In this document: positions 1-7,986 of the stretch, piece by piece
Position numbering within the stretch: the first letter of the stretch is position 1
Layout: every line of letters starts with the position of its first letter
Origin: Pseudomonas vlassakiae
GTDB taxonomy: Bacteria > Pseudomonadota > Gammaproteobacteria > Pseudomonadales > Pseudomonadaceae
DNA length: 64,000 nucleotides
Reading direction: 5' to 3'
Assembly (NCBI RefSeq): GCF_014269035.2
Contig: NZ_JABWRP020000011.1
Span: 62,001-126,000 of the forward strand
Program-made: the position numbers and the translations under genes
Notes under the pieces: generated by a model
What the model was told of the DNA's origin: nothing
Databases searched by the model: none
The model's input: the letters and a program-made list of their open reading frames with translations, nothing else

Positions 1-450
1 AACGATCAGGTGTTGACCGACGTCTATCACAGCGACCCGTACCGTGCCCGTTCAGCCACCCAGTCGATGATACCGAGCAAGACCGGCGCCGCCGAGGCCG
101 TGGGCCTGGTGCTGCCGGAGCTGGCCGGCAAGCTCACCGGCATGGCCGTGCGGGTACCGGTGATCAATGTGTCGCTGGTCGACCTGACCGTAAACCTCAA
201 GCGCGAAGCCACGGTCGAACAGGTCAACCAGCTGTTCCTTGAAGCCAGCCGGCACTCCAAGGTGCTCGGCTACAACGCGCTGCCGCTGGTGTCGTGCGAC
301 TTCAACCATAACCCGCTGTCGTCGATCTTCGATGCCAACCATACCCGGGCCAACGGGCGGATGCTCAAGGTGCTGGCCTGGTATGACAACGAGTGGGGGT
401 TCTCCAACCGCATGCTGGACAATTGTTTGGCGTTGGCTAGTGCGCGCTGA
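1..450 (+). CDS. gap: glyceraldehyde-3-phosphate dehydrogenase, 3' part only
   Basis: This is the C-terminal 149 residues of a GAPDH, which oxidises glyceraldehyde-3-phosphate to 1,3-bisphosphoglycerate in the cytoplasm. The frame is open from base 1, so the gene begins outside the window and the NAD-binding half and catalytic Cys cannot be judged. What is visible is the catalytic-domain tail: the [10 protein letters not shown] loop, [12 protein letters not shown] and the closing [12 protein letters not shown] motif, ending in TGA. A 22-bp-arm palindrome follows 24 bases after the stop. Which of the several pseudomonad GAPDH paralogues this is cannot be decided from the fragment. Confidence 0.93.
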   Translation, partial: NDQVLTDVYHSDPYRARSATQSMIPSKTGAAEAVGLVLPELAGKLTGMAVRVPVINVSLVDLTVNLKREATVEQVNQLFLEASRHSKVLGYNALPLVSCDFNHNPLSSIFDANHTRANGRMLKVLAWYDNEWGFSNRMLDNCLALASAR

Positions 451-474
451 GGGGGCCTGACTGCAGATTTTTGC

Positions 475-522
475 CGCCTGTGAGACCGAGCGCCGCCCGC
501 GCGGCGCTCGGTCTCACAGGCG
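475..522. repeat. perfect 22-bp inverted repeat, copy 1 of 2
   Basis: Two 22-base arms (475-496 and 501-522) are exact reverse complements around the loop CCGC. There is no T tract directly after it. An almost identical palindrome lies at 4946-4993, on the other side of the sigma/anti-sigma/receptor genes. It could stop gap transcripts or be a REP-type repeat; the second copy favours a dispersed repeat. Confidence 0.85.
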
Positions 523-601
523 CTGAAAATCCCAAGCCAAACACCCCGCCCACACACAAGCTTTACCTTTTCCTACAATTCCAAGCTTGACCTGACCAGT
601 A

Positions 602-620
602 GATGATAAGCATTATCATT
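602..620. promoter_or_regulatory. Fur box upstream of the heme-signalling sigma factor
   Basis: The sequence holds a perfect 7-3-7 dyad, ATGATAA-GCA-TTATCAT (603-619), close to the classical Fur consensus. It ends 27 bases before the GTG start of the ECF sigma gene. This predicts repression by Fur with iron and expression under iron limitation, as expected for FecI-type sigma genes. Confidence 0.85.
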
Positions 621-646
621 TCACCATTCGTCGGCCAGGTCCCCCC

Positions 647-1159
647 GTGAGTCAGTCCCGGTTCAACTCCGTCTTCCTCGTCCAGCGTCTTTCCCTGCTG
701 CGCACCCTGCAGCGCATGGTGGGCAACCCCAGCACCGCCGAGGACCTGCTGCAGGAAACCTACCTGCGGGTATCCCGTGCCCTGGGCGAGCGCCCGATCG
801 AACATCTCGAGCCCTTTGTGTTCCAGACCGCCCGCAACCTCGCGCTGGACCACCTGCGCACGCAGCGGGTGCGGTCGCGCATGCTGGTCGACGATGTGCC
901 CGACGAGGTGCTGCACAATGTCGCCTCTGCACACGGGAGCAGCGAAGACGCCGCCCACGCCGAACAACTGCTCAAGCACCTGAGCGTCAGCCTCAACCAA
1001 CTGACTGAGCGCCAGCAGCGCATCTTCATCCTCAGCCGCCTGCACGGCGCCAGCTACCTGGAGATCGCCGAACAACTGCACGTCTCGGCCAGCACCGTTC
1101 AGAAGGAACTGAAACTGATCATGGCGATCTGCATGGGCGTGGCCGATCGGCTCAAATGA
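647..1159 (+). CDS. FecI-type ECF sigma factor (heme/iron signalling)
   Basis: An iron-starvation ECF sigma-70 factor of 170 residues, expected to direct RNA polymerase to the downstream receptor promoter. Region 2 is seen at about residues 8-75, including LLQETYLRVSRAL and FVFQTARNLALDHLR. The region 4 helix-turn-helix is at about 115-165, with LTERQQRIFILSRLHGASY followed by EIAEQLHVSASTVQKEL. The GTG start is chosen because no better in-frame start lies in the short leader behind the Fur box. The next gene is a FecR-type regulator and the third a STN-domain receptor, which makes a complete cell-surface signalling cassette. Gene content and the downstream heme oxygenase suggest the HxuI type of P. 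aeruginosa; that ligand assignment is inferred. Confidence 0.9.
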   Translation: MSQSRFNSVFLVQRLSLLRTLQRMVGNPSTAEDLLQETYLRVSRALGERPIEHLEPFVFQTARNLALDHLRTQRVRSRMLVDDVPDEVLHNVASAHGSSEDAAHAEQLLKHLSVSLNQLTERQQRIFILSRLHGASYLEIAEQLHVSASTVQKELKLIMAICMGVADRLK

Positions 1160-1249
1160 GCCGACCGCAGGCGTGCAGAATGTGGCGTAATCCTTGCCAT
1201 GCTTCGCCCCAGCCTTGATCATTCGCAAAAATTGCTGCAAGGACCCACC

Positions 1250-2212
1250 GTGACCGACAGCCCCGTCACTCGCTCGTCAGCTACCGGGCCCGACGCCCGC
1301 GCCCGTGCGCTGGACGAGGCGCTTGACTGGCTCGTGCGCCTGCAATGCGCCAGCGAGGCCGATACCCTCGCCTTCGAACAATGGCTCAGTGCAGCAGCGG
1401 AAAACGCCGCAGCCTACGTCGAGGCCGAAGCCTTGTGGAACGGCACCCCGCTGCGCCAGGCTGCCCTGCACCTGCACCAGCATCAACGCCGCTCGCTGCG
1501 TGGGCGCCTGCGTGCGCACTGGAAGCCACTGGCGACCGCCGCCGTGCTGCTGGTCGGGCTGTTCACGTTCGGCAACCTGCCGGTGCGCCTGCAGGCGGAC
1601 CACCTGACCGTGGTCGGCGAGCGCCAGCGCCTGGAGCTGGATGACGGTGCCAAGGTCCTGCTCAACACCAATTCCGCCTTCGCCAGCGACCAACAGGGCG
1701 GCCGCCAGGTCGCACGCCTGCTGCAAGGCGAGGCGTACTTCCAGGTGCCCGGTGGCGCCAAGCTGCCGCTGGAAGTGCAGGCGGGGCCCGTGCGTGCGCA
1801 CGTGCGCGACACCGATTTCGCCGTGCGCTACCTCGATGGCGAGGCTCAGGTTCGCGTGCAGCGCGGCGACGTCGACCTGCAAGCCGCCAGCGACCAGCGC
1901 ATTCGCCTCAGTGCCGGCGACAGCATCAGTGTCGGCCCGCACGGTTTCGGCCAGCGCCAGCGCCCGGACATGCACAAGGACCTGGCCTGGGTCGACGGCC
2001 GCCTGGTCTTCGAGAACTGCCCGTTGAGCCAGGTGCTGGCGGAAGTGCGGCGCTATTACCCCGGCTGGATCATCAACCGCAACGACCACCTCGGCGACCT
2101 GGCGGTGACCGGCAACTACCGTCTCGACCAGCCGCTGGAAACGCTACGCGCCCTGGCCCATATCACGTCTGCGCAGCTGCACGAATTCCCCGCCGTCGTG
2201 ATCATCAACTGA
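1250..2212 (+). CDS. FecR-type anti-sigma/sigma regulator
   Basis: An inner-membrane regulator of 320 residues that relays the receptor signal to the ECF sigma factor. The N-terminal DUF4880-like cytoplasmic part (LDEALDWLVRLQCASEADT, then FEQWLSAAAENAAAYVEAEALW) is followed by one membrane segment around residues 92-112 (ATAAVLLVGLFTF) and a periplasmic FecR domain. GTG at 1250 is preferred because an AAGGA lies just upstream; the frame stays open to 1199, adding 17 residues that lack FecR similarity. The C-terminal STN-like section (LAEVRRYYPGWI, GNYRLDQPLETLRAL) is the part expected to contact the receptor signalling domain. Confidence 0.88.
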   Translation: MTDSPVTRSSATGPDARARALDEALDWLVRLQCASEADTLAFEQWLSAAAENAAAYVEAEALWNGTPLRQAALHLHQHQRRSLRGRLRAHWKPLATAAVLLVGLFTFGNLPVRLQADHLTVVGERQRLELDDGAKVLLNTNSAFASDQQGGRQVARLLQGEAYFQVPGGAKLPLEVQAGPVRAHVRDTDFAVRYLDGEAQVRVQRGDVDLQAASDQRIRLSAGDSISVGPHGFGQRQRPDMHKDLAWVDGRLVFENCPLSQVLAEVRRYYPGWIINRNDHLGDLAVTGNYRLDQPLETLRALAHITSAQLHEFPAVVIIN

Positions 2213-2274
2213 CCGACAAGTTTTTTTACGCCATCGCGCAACCCCGCCCGTCTCGTTATAGCCAATGCAACTGA

Positions 2275-2294
2275 TTCTTGTTTGAGAACAAGAA
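2275..2294. promoter_or_regulatory. 8-bp perfect inverted repeat in receptor leader
   Basis: TTCTTGTT (2275-2282) and AACAAGAA (2287-2294) are exact reverse complements around the loop TGAG, 43 bases before the receptor start. It lies in the only non-coding gap between the regulator and the receptor, where the ECF-sigma-dependent promoter should be. It may be an operator or an RNA hairpin; no function can be assigned from sequence alone. Confidence 0.5.
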
Positions 2295-2337
2295 CGGTCA
2301 TCACCTATAGCAGTTCGCGCGTCAGGGAGCGCTTTCG

Positions 2338-4923
2338 ATGTTCACAGGTCCATCTCGCCCGTCCACACGTCCTCGCCGTACCGGTCAACTGTCGCTGCTG
2401 ACCCTGGCGCTACTCGCCAGCGGTGCCTGCAGCCTGCCGGCGCTGGCCGCCGAACCGGCCCAGGCCAGCAGCCCACGCATGGGCGATTACCGCTTCAGCA
2501 TTGCCCAGCAGCCTTTGGTCGAAGCCATCAATGCCTTCAGCAAGGTCACCGGTTGGCAGGTTGGCTTCAGCGCCGAACTGGCCGACGGCGTGGCATCGCC
2601 GGGCGTGCAGGGGGCGCTGCCAGCGGAAGCCGCACTCAAGCGCCTGCTCCAGGGCACGGGCCTGAGCTTCCGCAAGATCAGCAACGGTAACGTGGTGCTC
2701 GAACGCCAGACGGCGGGCAACGTCATCGCCCTGCAGCAGATGACCGTCAGCGCCACCCGAAACGCCCAGGAGGTGAGCCAGGTACCGAGCACCGTGACCG
2801 TGCAGACCCGCGAGCAACTGGACCGGCAAAACGTCAACAACATCCAGGAGCTGGTACGTTACGAACCGGGTGTGTCGGTAGGGGGCACCGGGCAGCGCAG
2901 TGGCCTGAACGGCTACAACATCCGCGGCATCGATGGCGAGCGCGTGCTCACCCAGGTCGACGGCGTGTCGATCCCCGACAGCTTTTTCTACGGTCCCTAC
3001 GCCCAGACCCAGCGCAATTACGTCGACCCCGAAATCGTCAAGCGTGTGGAAATCCTTCGCGGCCCGGCTTCTGTGCTGTACGGCAGCAACGCCATCGGCG
3101 GCGCGGTGAGCTACTTCACCCTCGACCCGGACGACATCATCAAGCCTGGCAAGGATGTGGGCGCGCGCCTGAAGACCGGCTACAGCTCGGCCGATGACAG
3201 CTGGCTGACCTCGGCAACGGTGGCAGGCCGCACGGGTGATTTCGACGGCCTGCTGCACCTGAGCCAGCGCAACGGGCACGAGACCGAATCCTACGGTAGC
3301 CACGGCGGTACCGGCCTGTCGCGCACCGAGGCCAACCCGGAAGACGTGCGCACCACCAACGTGCTGGCCAAGCTGGGCTGGAATTACGCCGACGATGCCC
3401 GCCTGGGGCTGACCTACGAGCGTTACAAGGATGACCGCGACCAGAACATCCTCAGCGCCGTCGGTGGCCCGTTCACCAACGGCACCGGCCTGGGCATGTA
3501 CCGCAGCCGCAGCGGCAACGACACGGTGACCCGCGAGCGCTTCGGCATCAACCATGAGTTCGGCCTGGACTCGCTGGTCGCAGACCACATCAAGTGGAGC
3601 TTGAACTACCAGGTGGCCAAGACCGACCAGAGCACCGAGGAAGTCTACTTCCCGTTCAGCCGCACCGTGCTGCGCACCCGCGACACCACCTACAAGGACC
3701 GCCAGTGGGTGTTCGACGCCCAGTTGGACAAGGCCTTCAGCATCGGCGCCACCGACCACCTGCTGACCTACGGCACCACCCTCAAGCACGAGAAGGTCAC
3801 CGGTTCGCGTAGCGGTACCGGCACCTGCCTGGCAGTCGGTGGCACCTGCCGCACCATCGGCCAGGTCAGCACCAGCGATGCCCAGGCGCTGGTCAGCGAC
3901 TTCCCGGACCCGACCGTGAACACCTACAGCCTGTTCGTGCAGGATGAAATCCGCTGGAACAACTGGACCTTCATGCCCGGCGCGCGCTACGACTACACGC
4001 GCATGGAGCCGAAGTTCACCGAGGAGTTCCTGCGTGGCATCCAGGGCTCAGGCACCGCCCCGAGCAGCCTCGACGACTCGGACAAGAAATGGCACCGCGT
4101 CTCGCCCAAGTTCGGCCTGGCCTACGCCTTCAACGACAACTACACCTGGTACGGCCAGTACGCCGAAGGGTTCCGCACCCCGACGGCCAAGTCGATGTAC
4201 GGGCGCTTCGAAAACCCGACCTTGGGCTACAGCGTGCAGGGCAACCCCGGGCTCGAGCCGGAAAAGAGCAAGAGCTACGAAACCGGCCTGCGTGGCAACT
4301 TCGACGCCGGCAACTTCGACGTGGCGGTGTTCTACAACAAGTACCGCGACTTCATCGACGAAGACGCCGTGCAGTCGGCCAACCTGGAAACCACGTTCCA
4401 GGCCAACAACATCAAGCACGCCACCATCAAGGGCGCCGAACTCAAGGGCCGCCTGAACCTCGACCACTTCGGTGCGCCGCAGGGTCTGTATACCCAGGCC
4501 TCGATCGCCTATGCCCAGGGCCGCAACGATGACAACGGTCAACCGCTGAACAGCGTCAACCCGCTGACCGGCGTGTTCGGTTTGGGCTACGAGCAGTCCA
4601 ACTATGGCGGCCTGCTGAGCTGGACCCTGGTCAAGCGCAAGACCCGCGTCGACGACACCACCTTCTTCGCTCCGGACGGTCAGAGCTCGCAGTTCCGCAC
4701 CCCGGGCTACGGCGTGCTCGACCTGAGCGGCTTCTACAAAGTGACCAACGACGTGACCGTCAACGCCGGGCTGTACAACCTGACCGACAAGAAATACTGG
4801 CAATGGGATTCGGTGCGTGGCTACGACGGCCAGGGTGAAGCGGGCGTGACCCAGCCGGCCAACCTCGACCGCCTGACCATGCCGGGGCGCAATTTCGCCG
4901 TCAATGTGGTGTGGGATATCTGA
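2338..4923 (+). CDS. TonB-dependent heme-type receptor with STN signalling domain (HxuA-like)
   Basis: An outer-membrane receptor of 861 residues. A signal peptide ends near residue 38 (LPALA-AEPAQA). A secretin/TonB N-terminal signalling domain follows at about 50-120 (YRFSIAQQPLVEAINAFSK, then GTGLSFRKISNGNVVLE). Next come the plug (from about 135, with VEILRGPASVLYGSNAIGG) and a 22-strand-type barrel. The barrel contains FRTPTAKSMYG followed by NPGLEPEKSKSYE, the position of the FRAP/NPNL boxes of heme/hemoglobin receptors. The STN domain fits surface signalling through the two genes upstream. The heme oxygenase directly downstream supports heme rather than a siderophore as substrate. The exact heme carrier is not determinable. 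Confidence 0.88.
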   Translation: MFTGPSRPSTRPRRTGQLSLLTLALLASGACSLPALAAEPAQASSPRMGDYRFSIAQQPLVEAINAFSKVTGWQVGFSAELADGVASPGVQGALPAEAALKRLLQGTGLSFRKISNGNVVLERQTAGNVIALQQMTVSATRNAQEVSQVPSTVTVQTREQLDRQNVNNIQELVRYEPGVSVGGTGQRSGLNGYNIRGIDGERVLTQVDGVSIPDSFFYGPYAQTQRNYVDPEIVKRVEILRGPASVLYGSNAIGGAVSYFTLDPDDIIKPGKDVGARLKTGYSSADDSWLTSATVAGRTGDFDGLLHLSQRNGHETESYGSHGGTGLSRTEANPEDVRTTNVLAKLGWNYADDARLGLTYERYKDDRDQNILSAVGGPFTNGTGLGMYRSRSGNDTVTRERFGINHEFGLDSLVADHIKWSLNYQVAKTDQSTEEVYFPFSRTVLRTRDTTYKDRQWVFDAQLDKAFSIGATDHLLTYGTTLKHEKVTGSRSGTGTCLAVGGTCRTIGQVSTSDAQALVSDFPDPTVNTYSLFVQDEIRWNNWTFMPGARYDYTRMEPKFTEEFLRGIQGSGTAPSSLDDSDKKWHRVSPKFGLAYAFNDNYTWYGQYAEGFRTPTAKSMYGRFENPTLGYSVQGNPGLEPEKSKSYETGLRGNFDAGNFDVAVFYNKYRDFIDEDAVQSANLETTFQANNIKHATIKGAELKGRLNLDHFGAPQGLYTQASIAYAQGRNDDNGQPLNSVNPLTGVFGLGYEQSNYGGLLSWTLVKRKTRVDDTTFFAPDGQSSQFRTPGYGVLDLSGFYKVTNDVTVNAGLYNLTDKKYWQWDSVRGYDGQGEAGVTQPANLDRLTMPGRNFAVNVVWDI

Positions 4924-4945
4924 CGGTACGGCTTGAGCATTGTTG

Positions 4946-4993
4946 CGCCTGTGAGACCGAGCGCCGCCCGCGCGGCGCTCGATCTCACAGGCG
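4946..4993. repeat. 22-bp-arm inverted repeat, copy 2 of 2
   Basis: The arms at 4946-4967 and 4972-4993 match copy 1 (475-522) except for a single base in the right arm, which breaks one pair of the stem. It sits 22 bases after the receptor stop and before the heme oxygenase gene. It could partly terminate or stabilise the receptor transcript. Confidence 0.82.
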
Positions 4994-5087
4994 CTGCAAA
5001 AAATCACCACAGTGCCATTTTTTTTACTGTCCCAGCCCCGCTGTTTCGTCTTGTCACTAGACGCCCTCATTCACCAAGGACACGCCC

Positions 5088-5681
5088 ATGACCGATCGCC
5101 CTGCCCTGCGCTCGCAACGCCTGAACCAGGCCACCCACGCTCCACACAGCGAGCTCGACGCCCTGGTCAAGTCCCACGCGCCGTTCGACAGCCGAGAGAG
5201 CTTCGCCCGCTTCGTCGTCGCCCAGTACCTGTTCCAGGCCGAACTGCAAGCGCTGTACAACGACCCGCAACTGAACGCCATCGTCCCCGATCTGGCCGAG
5301 CGCTGCCGCGCCGATCAGGCCCGCCTGGACCTGGCCGACCTGAATACCGAAATCCCGGCCGCAGTGCCCGGCGCCCTGCGCGATCCGAGCCTGGGTGAAG
5401 CCATGGGCTGGATCTTCGTCTCGGAAGGCTCCAAACTTGGCGCTGCGTTTTTGATCAAGCGTGCCGTGGCCCTGGGATTGTCCGACAGTTTCGGTGCCCG
5501 CCACCTCGGCGAGCCGGCCGGTGGCCGCGCCGAAGGCTGGAAGCAGTTCACCCGCATCCTCGATGGCCTGGCGTTGTCAGCCGAGCAAGATGCCGCCGCC
5601 GAGCGCGCTGCGGTTGCCGCCTTCGAGCGCTTCACCGAACTGCTTAAACATGCCTACGCCGCCGATGCCGCGCTGGCTTGA
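5088..5681 (+). CDS. hemO: biliverdin-producing heme oxygenase
   Basis: A cytoplasmic heme oxygenase of 197 residues that opens imported heme to biliverdin, CO and ferrous iron. The N-terminal LNQATHAPH places the proximal heme-ligand His at residue 20. The distal helix signature EGSKLGAAFLIKRA is at about residues 113-126. Length and motifs match the bacterial HemO/PigA family rather than the HemS-type chaperones. It follows the TonB-dependent receptor by 164 bases, with the second palindrome in between, so it may have its own promoter or be expressed at a lower level in the same transcript. Regioselectivity (alpha or beta/delta biliverdin) cannot be read from sequence. Confidence 0.88.
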   Translation: MTDRPALRSQRLNQATHAPHSELDALVKSHAPFDSRESFARFVVAQYLFQAELQALYNDPQLNAIVPDLAERCRADQARLDLADLNTEIPAAVPGALRDPSLGEAMGWIFVSEGSKLGAAFLIKRAVALGLSDSFGARHLGEPAGGRAEGWKQFTRILDGLALSAEQDAAAERAAVAAFERFTELLKHAYAADAALA

Positions 5682-5733
5682 GACGCATCAACCGGCTACC
5701 TCCCCGGTAGCCGGACGTTCATGCAGTGAGACC

Positions 5734-6147
5734 ATGACCCGACCCGCCCGCTCCAAACTGTCCCGCCTGCTGTATGGCATCCTGGCTTACGTAAGCTTGG
5801 GGATAGGCCTGGTCGCCATCGTCATCCCCGGCCTGCCGACCACCGAGTTCATCCTGCTGGCTGCCTGGGCGGCGACGCGCAGCTCGCCGCGCCTGTCCGC
5901 CTGGCTGGAGAACCACCGCCTGTTCGGGCCGATCCTGTACAACTGGCGCAATGGCAAGGTGATCCAGCGCCGTGCCAAGGTCAGTGCTACCGTCAGCATG
6001 CTGCTGTGCGCGGGCCTGATGCTGGTCTTCCTCGATCACCACTGGCCAGTGTTTCTGGCAATTGCCGGCATGACCCTGGGCAACCTGTGGATCTGGTCGC
6101 GCCCGGAGCAGCCCTGCCCCGCTGCTTCACAGGCTCAACAGCCCTGA
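5734..6147 (+). CDS. DUF454 (YbaN family) inner-membrane protein
   Basis: A 137-residue protein. The family signature is visible as YGILAYVSLGIGLVAIVIPGLPTTEF split over residues 14-39, followed by AAWAATRSSPRLSAWLENH and the GPILYNWRNGKVI segment. Three hydrophobic stretches (about 14-35, 85-105 and 105-122) indicate an inner-membrane protein. Function is unknown; in several proteobacteria ybaN-like genes lie near heme genes, which fits the position after hemO. ATG 5734 is chosen because it gives the family-typical N-terminus. Its last 21 bases overlap the end of the convergent arcD gene. Confidence 0.82.
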   Translation: MTRPARSKLSRLLYGILAYVSLGIGLVAIVIPGLPTTEFILLAAWAATRSSPRLSAWLENHRLFGPILYNWRNGKVIQRRAKVSATVSMLLCAGLMLVFLDHHWPVFLAIAGMTLGNLWIWSRPEQPCPAASQAQQP

Positions 6148-7554
6148 ATACAGCAGGTAGGCAGCCAGTGCCGCACCCGCCAGCACTGCCGCGAAAATCA
6201 GCTTTTCCCAGGCGGTGAACAGCGCCTGCCCTTGCTCGTGCTTGGCCCGGGCAAACAGGATGACCCCTGGGGCGTAGAGCAGTGCCGACAGCAGCAAGTA
6301 CTTGAGGCCGCCCGCATACAACAGCCACACCGCGTAGAGCAACGCCAGCGCTGCCACCAGCAGGTCCTTGCGCCGCAGCCCTGCCTGCCCTTCGTAGCTT
6401 TCCCCGCGCCAGGCCAGCAGCACCGCGTACGCCGCCGACCACAGGTAGGGCACCAGAATCATCGACGACGCCAGGTAGATCAGGCTCGTGTAAGTCCCCG
6501 CTGAAACCAGCGTGATCAGCAGGAAGCCCTGGATCATGCAGTTCGTCAGCCACAGGGCATTGGCCGGCACGTGGTTGGCGTTTTCCTTGGCCAGGAAGCG
6601 CGGCATGGTCTTGTCGCGTGCGGTGGCATAGAGGATCTCGGCACACAACAGTGCCCAAGAGAGCAACGCCCCCAGCAACGACACGGCCAGGCCGAGGCTG
6701 ATCAACAGGCCGCCCCAAGGGCCGACGATATGCTCCAGCACCGAGGCCAACGACGGATTCTGCAACCCGGCCAGCTCCGGCTGGGTCATCACGCCCAGCG
6801 ACAGCACGTTGACCAGCACCAGCAGCGCCAGCACGCCGAGAAAGCCGATCACCGTGGCCTTGCCGACGTCGGAACGGCGCTGCGCCCGCCCGGAATACAC
6901 ACTGGCACCTTCGATACCGATGAACACGAACACCGTGACCAGCATCATGTTGCGCACCTGGTCCAGCACATTGCCGAACTCTGGGTTGCTCATGCCCCAG
7001 ATATCACGGGTAAAGATGTCTGCGCGGAAAGCAAAGGCGGCGATGACCACGAAGATCAGCAGCGGCACCACCTTGGCCACGGTGGTCACCTGGTTGATGA
7101 ACGCCGCTTCCTTGATGCCACGCAGCACCAGAAAATGCACTGCCCACAACAACAACGAGGCGCAGCCGATGGCAATCGGCGTGTTGCCTTCGCCAAACAC
7201 CGGAAAGTAGAAGCCCAGGGTGCTGAACAGCAGCACGAAGTAGCCGACGTTGCCCAGCCAGGCACTGATCCAGTAACCCCAGGCCGAGGAGAACCCCATG
7301 TATTCGCCGAACCCGGCCTTGGCGTAGGCGTAGACCCCCGAATCCAGTTCAGGCTTGCGGTTGGCCAGGGTCTGGAACACGAACGCCAGTGCCAGCATGC
7401 CCACCGCAGTGATCGCCCAGCCGATCAGCACGGCTCCGACGTCGGCGCGTGCTGCCATGTTCTGCGGCAGCGAGAAGATCCCGCCGCCAATCATCGAGCC
7501 GACCACCAGTGCGATCAGTGCACCCAGACGCAGCTTTTGTCCCGGTTCGCTCAT
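6127..7554 (-). CDS. arcD: arginine/ornithine antiporter, paralogue 1
   Basis: A 475-residue APC-superfamily transporter of the basic amino acid/polyamine antiporter family, with about 12 membrane segments. It should exchange external arginine for internal ornithine. The first segment carries the family motif VGSMIGGGIFSLPQNMA. It is the same length as, and highly similar throughout to, the divergent copy at 7987-9414. ATG 7554 is preferred over the upstream GTG at 7581 because GGGAG lies correctly before it and the N-terminus then aligns with the paralogue. The two copies are transcribed away from each other across a 432-bp gap, and only the other copy leads the arcABC genes. A different substrate (for example agmatine or lysine) is possible. 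Confidence 0.87.
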   Translation of the reverse strand: MSEPGQKLRLGALIALVVGSMIGGGIFSLPQNMAARADVGAVLIGWAITAVGMLALAFVFQTLANRKPELDSGVYAYAKAGFGEYMGFSSAWGYWISAWLGNVGYFVLLFSTLGFYFPVFGEGNTPIAIGCASLLLWAVHFLVLRGIKEAAFINQVTTVAKVVPLLIFVVIAAFAFRADIFTRDIWGMSNPEFGNVLDQVRNMMLVTVFVFIGIEGASVYSGRAQRRSDVGKATVIGFLGVLALLVLVNVLSLGVMTQPELAGLQNPSLASVLEHIVGPWGGLLISLGLAVSLLGALLSWALLCAEILYATARDKTMPRFLAKENANHVPANALWLTNCMIQGFLLITLVSAGTYTSLIYLASSMILVPYLWSAAYAVLLAWRGESYEGQAGLRRKDLLVAALALLYAVWLLYAGGLKYLLLSALLYAPGVILFARAKHEQGQALFTAWEKLIFAAVLAGAALAAYLLYSGLLSL

Positions 7555-7986
7555 GGGGCTCCCTTTTTTTCGAGCTGTCATGCGTTTGCAACAGACATGG
7601 GCGCCATATAAACACGGTTACTTATATGGCTAAAACCCTTAGACCTGTTGCACTCATAACCACAATGTCTATCAATCTGCGTCCTTAAAAACTAGCACCT
7701 GCCAAGCAACTAGCAAAGCATCTGATAAAACTCGATATTTTCGTGAAAAATTTGCGAAAGCGGTAAAAGCGGCTAGCTTCAAAAATCGCAGGCTAAACAG
7801 AGCGTTTGCTCTAGTCGTACATGGAGGTGCCAGCTCGCAAGGCCTGCAGCATAGCTATCGGCACTTCCAGGAGCCGCGCGAAGGAAATTTCCTACCCTCG
7901 CGTAGCCAAGAACTGACGCAAGTCAGGTCGTGGCCCCGGCGTCGGATTTATTCTGTCGTCAACTTTCTCCTGGCAGGAGTTGTTAA
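7555..7986. other. 432-bp divergent promoter region between the two arcD genes
   Basis: No gene is supported here. The region is clearly more AT-rich than its surroundings, as expected for two divergent promoters. It holds one perfect 9-bp inverted repeat (7603-7630) and a strong AGGAG directly before the plus-strand arcD. I looked for the ANR consensus TTGAT-N4-ATCAA known from arc promoters and did not find a convincing match. Confidence 0.6.
7603..7630. promoter_or_regulatory. perfect 9-bp inverted repeat, candidate operator
   Basis: GCCATATAA (7603-7611) and TTATATGGC (7622-7630) are exact reverse complements separated by 10 bases. The centre-to-centre distance of 19 bases is about two helical turns. 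The site is 49 bases upstream of the minus-strand arcD start, where a dimeric regulator would affect that gene. No known consensus was recognised. Confidence 0.45.

Noticed and set aside
7555..7986. ANR box or ArgR site for the arc operon
   Set aside because: No match good enough to TTGAT-N4-ATCAA; ArgR half-site lookalikes such as TGTCGTCAAC were too weak.
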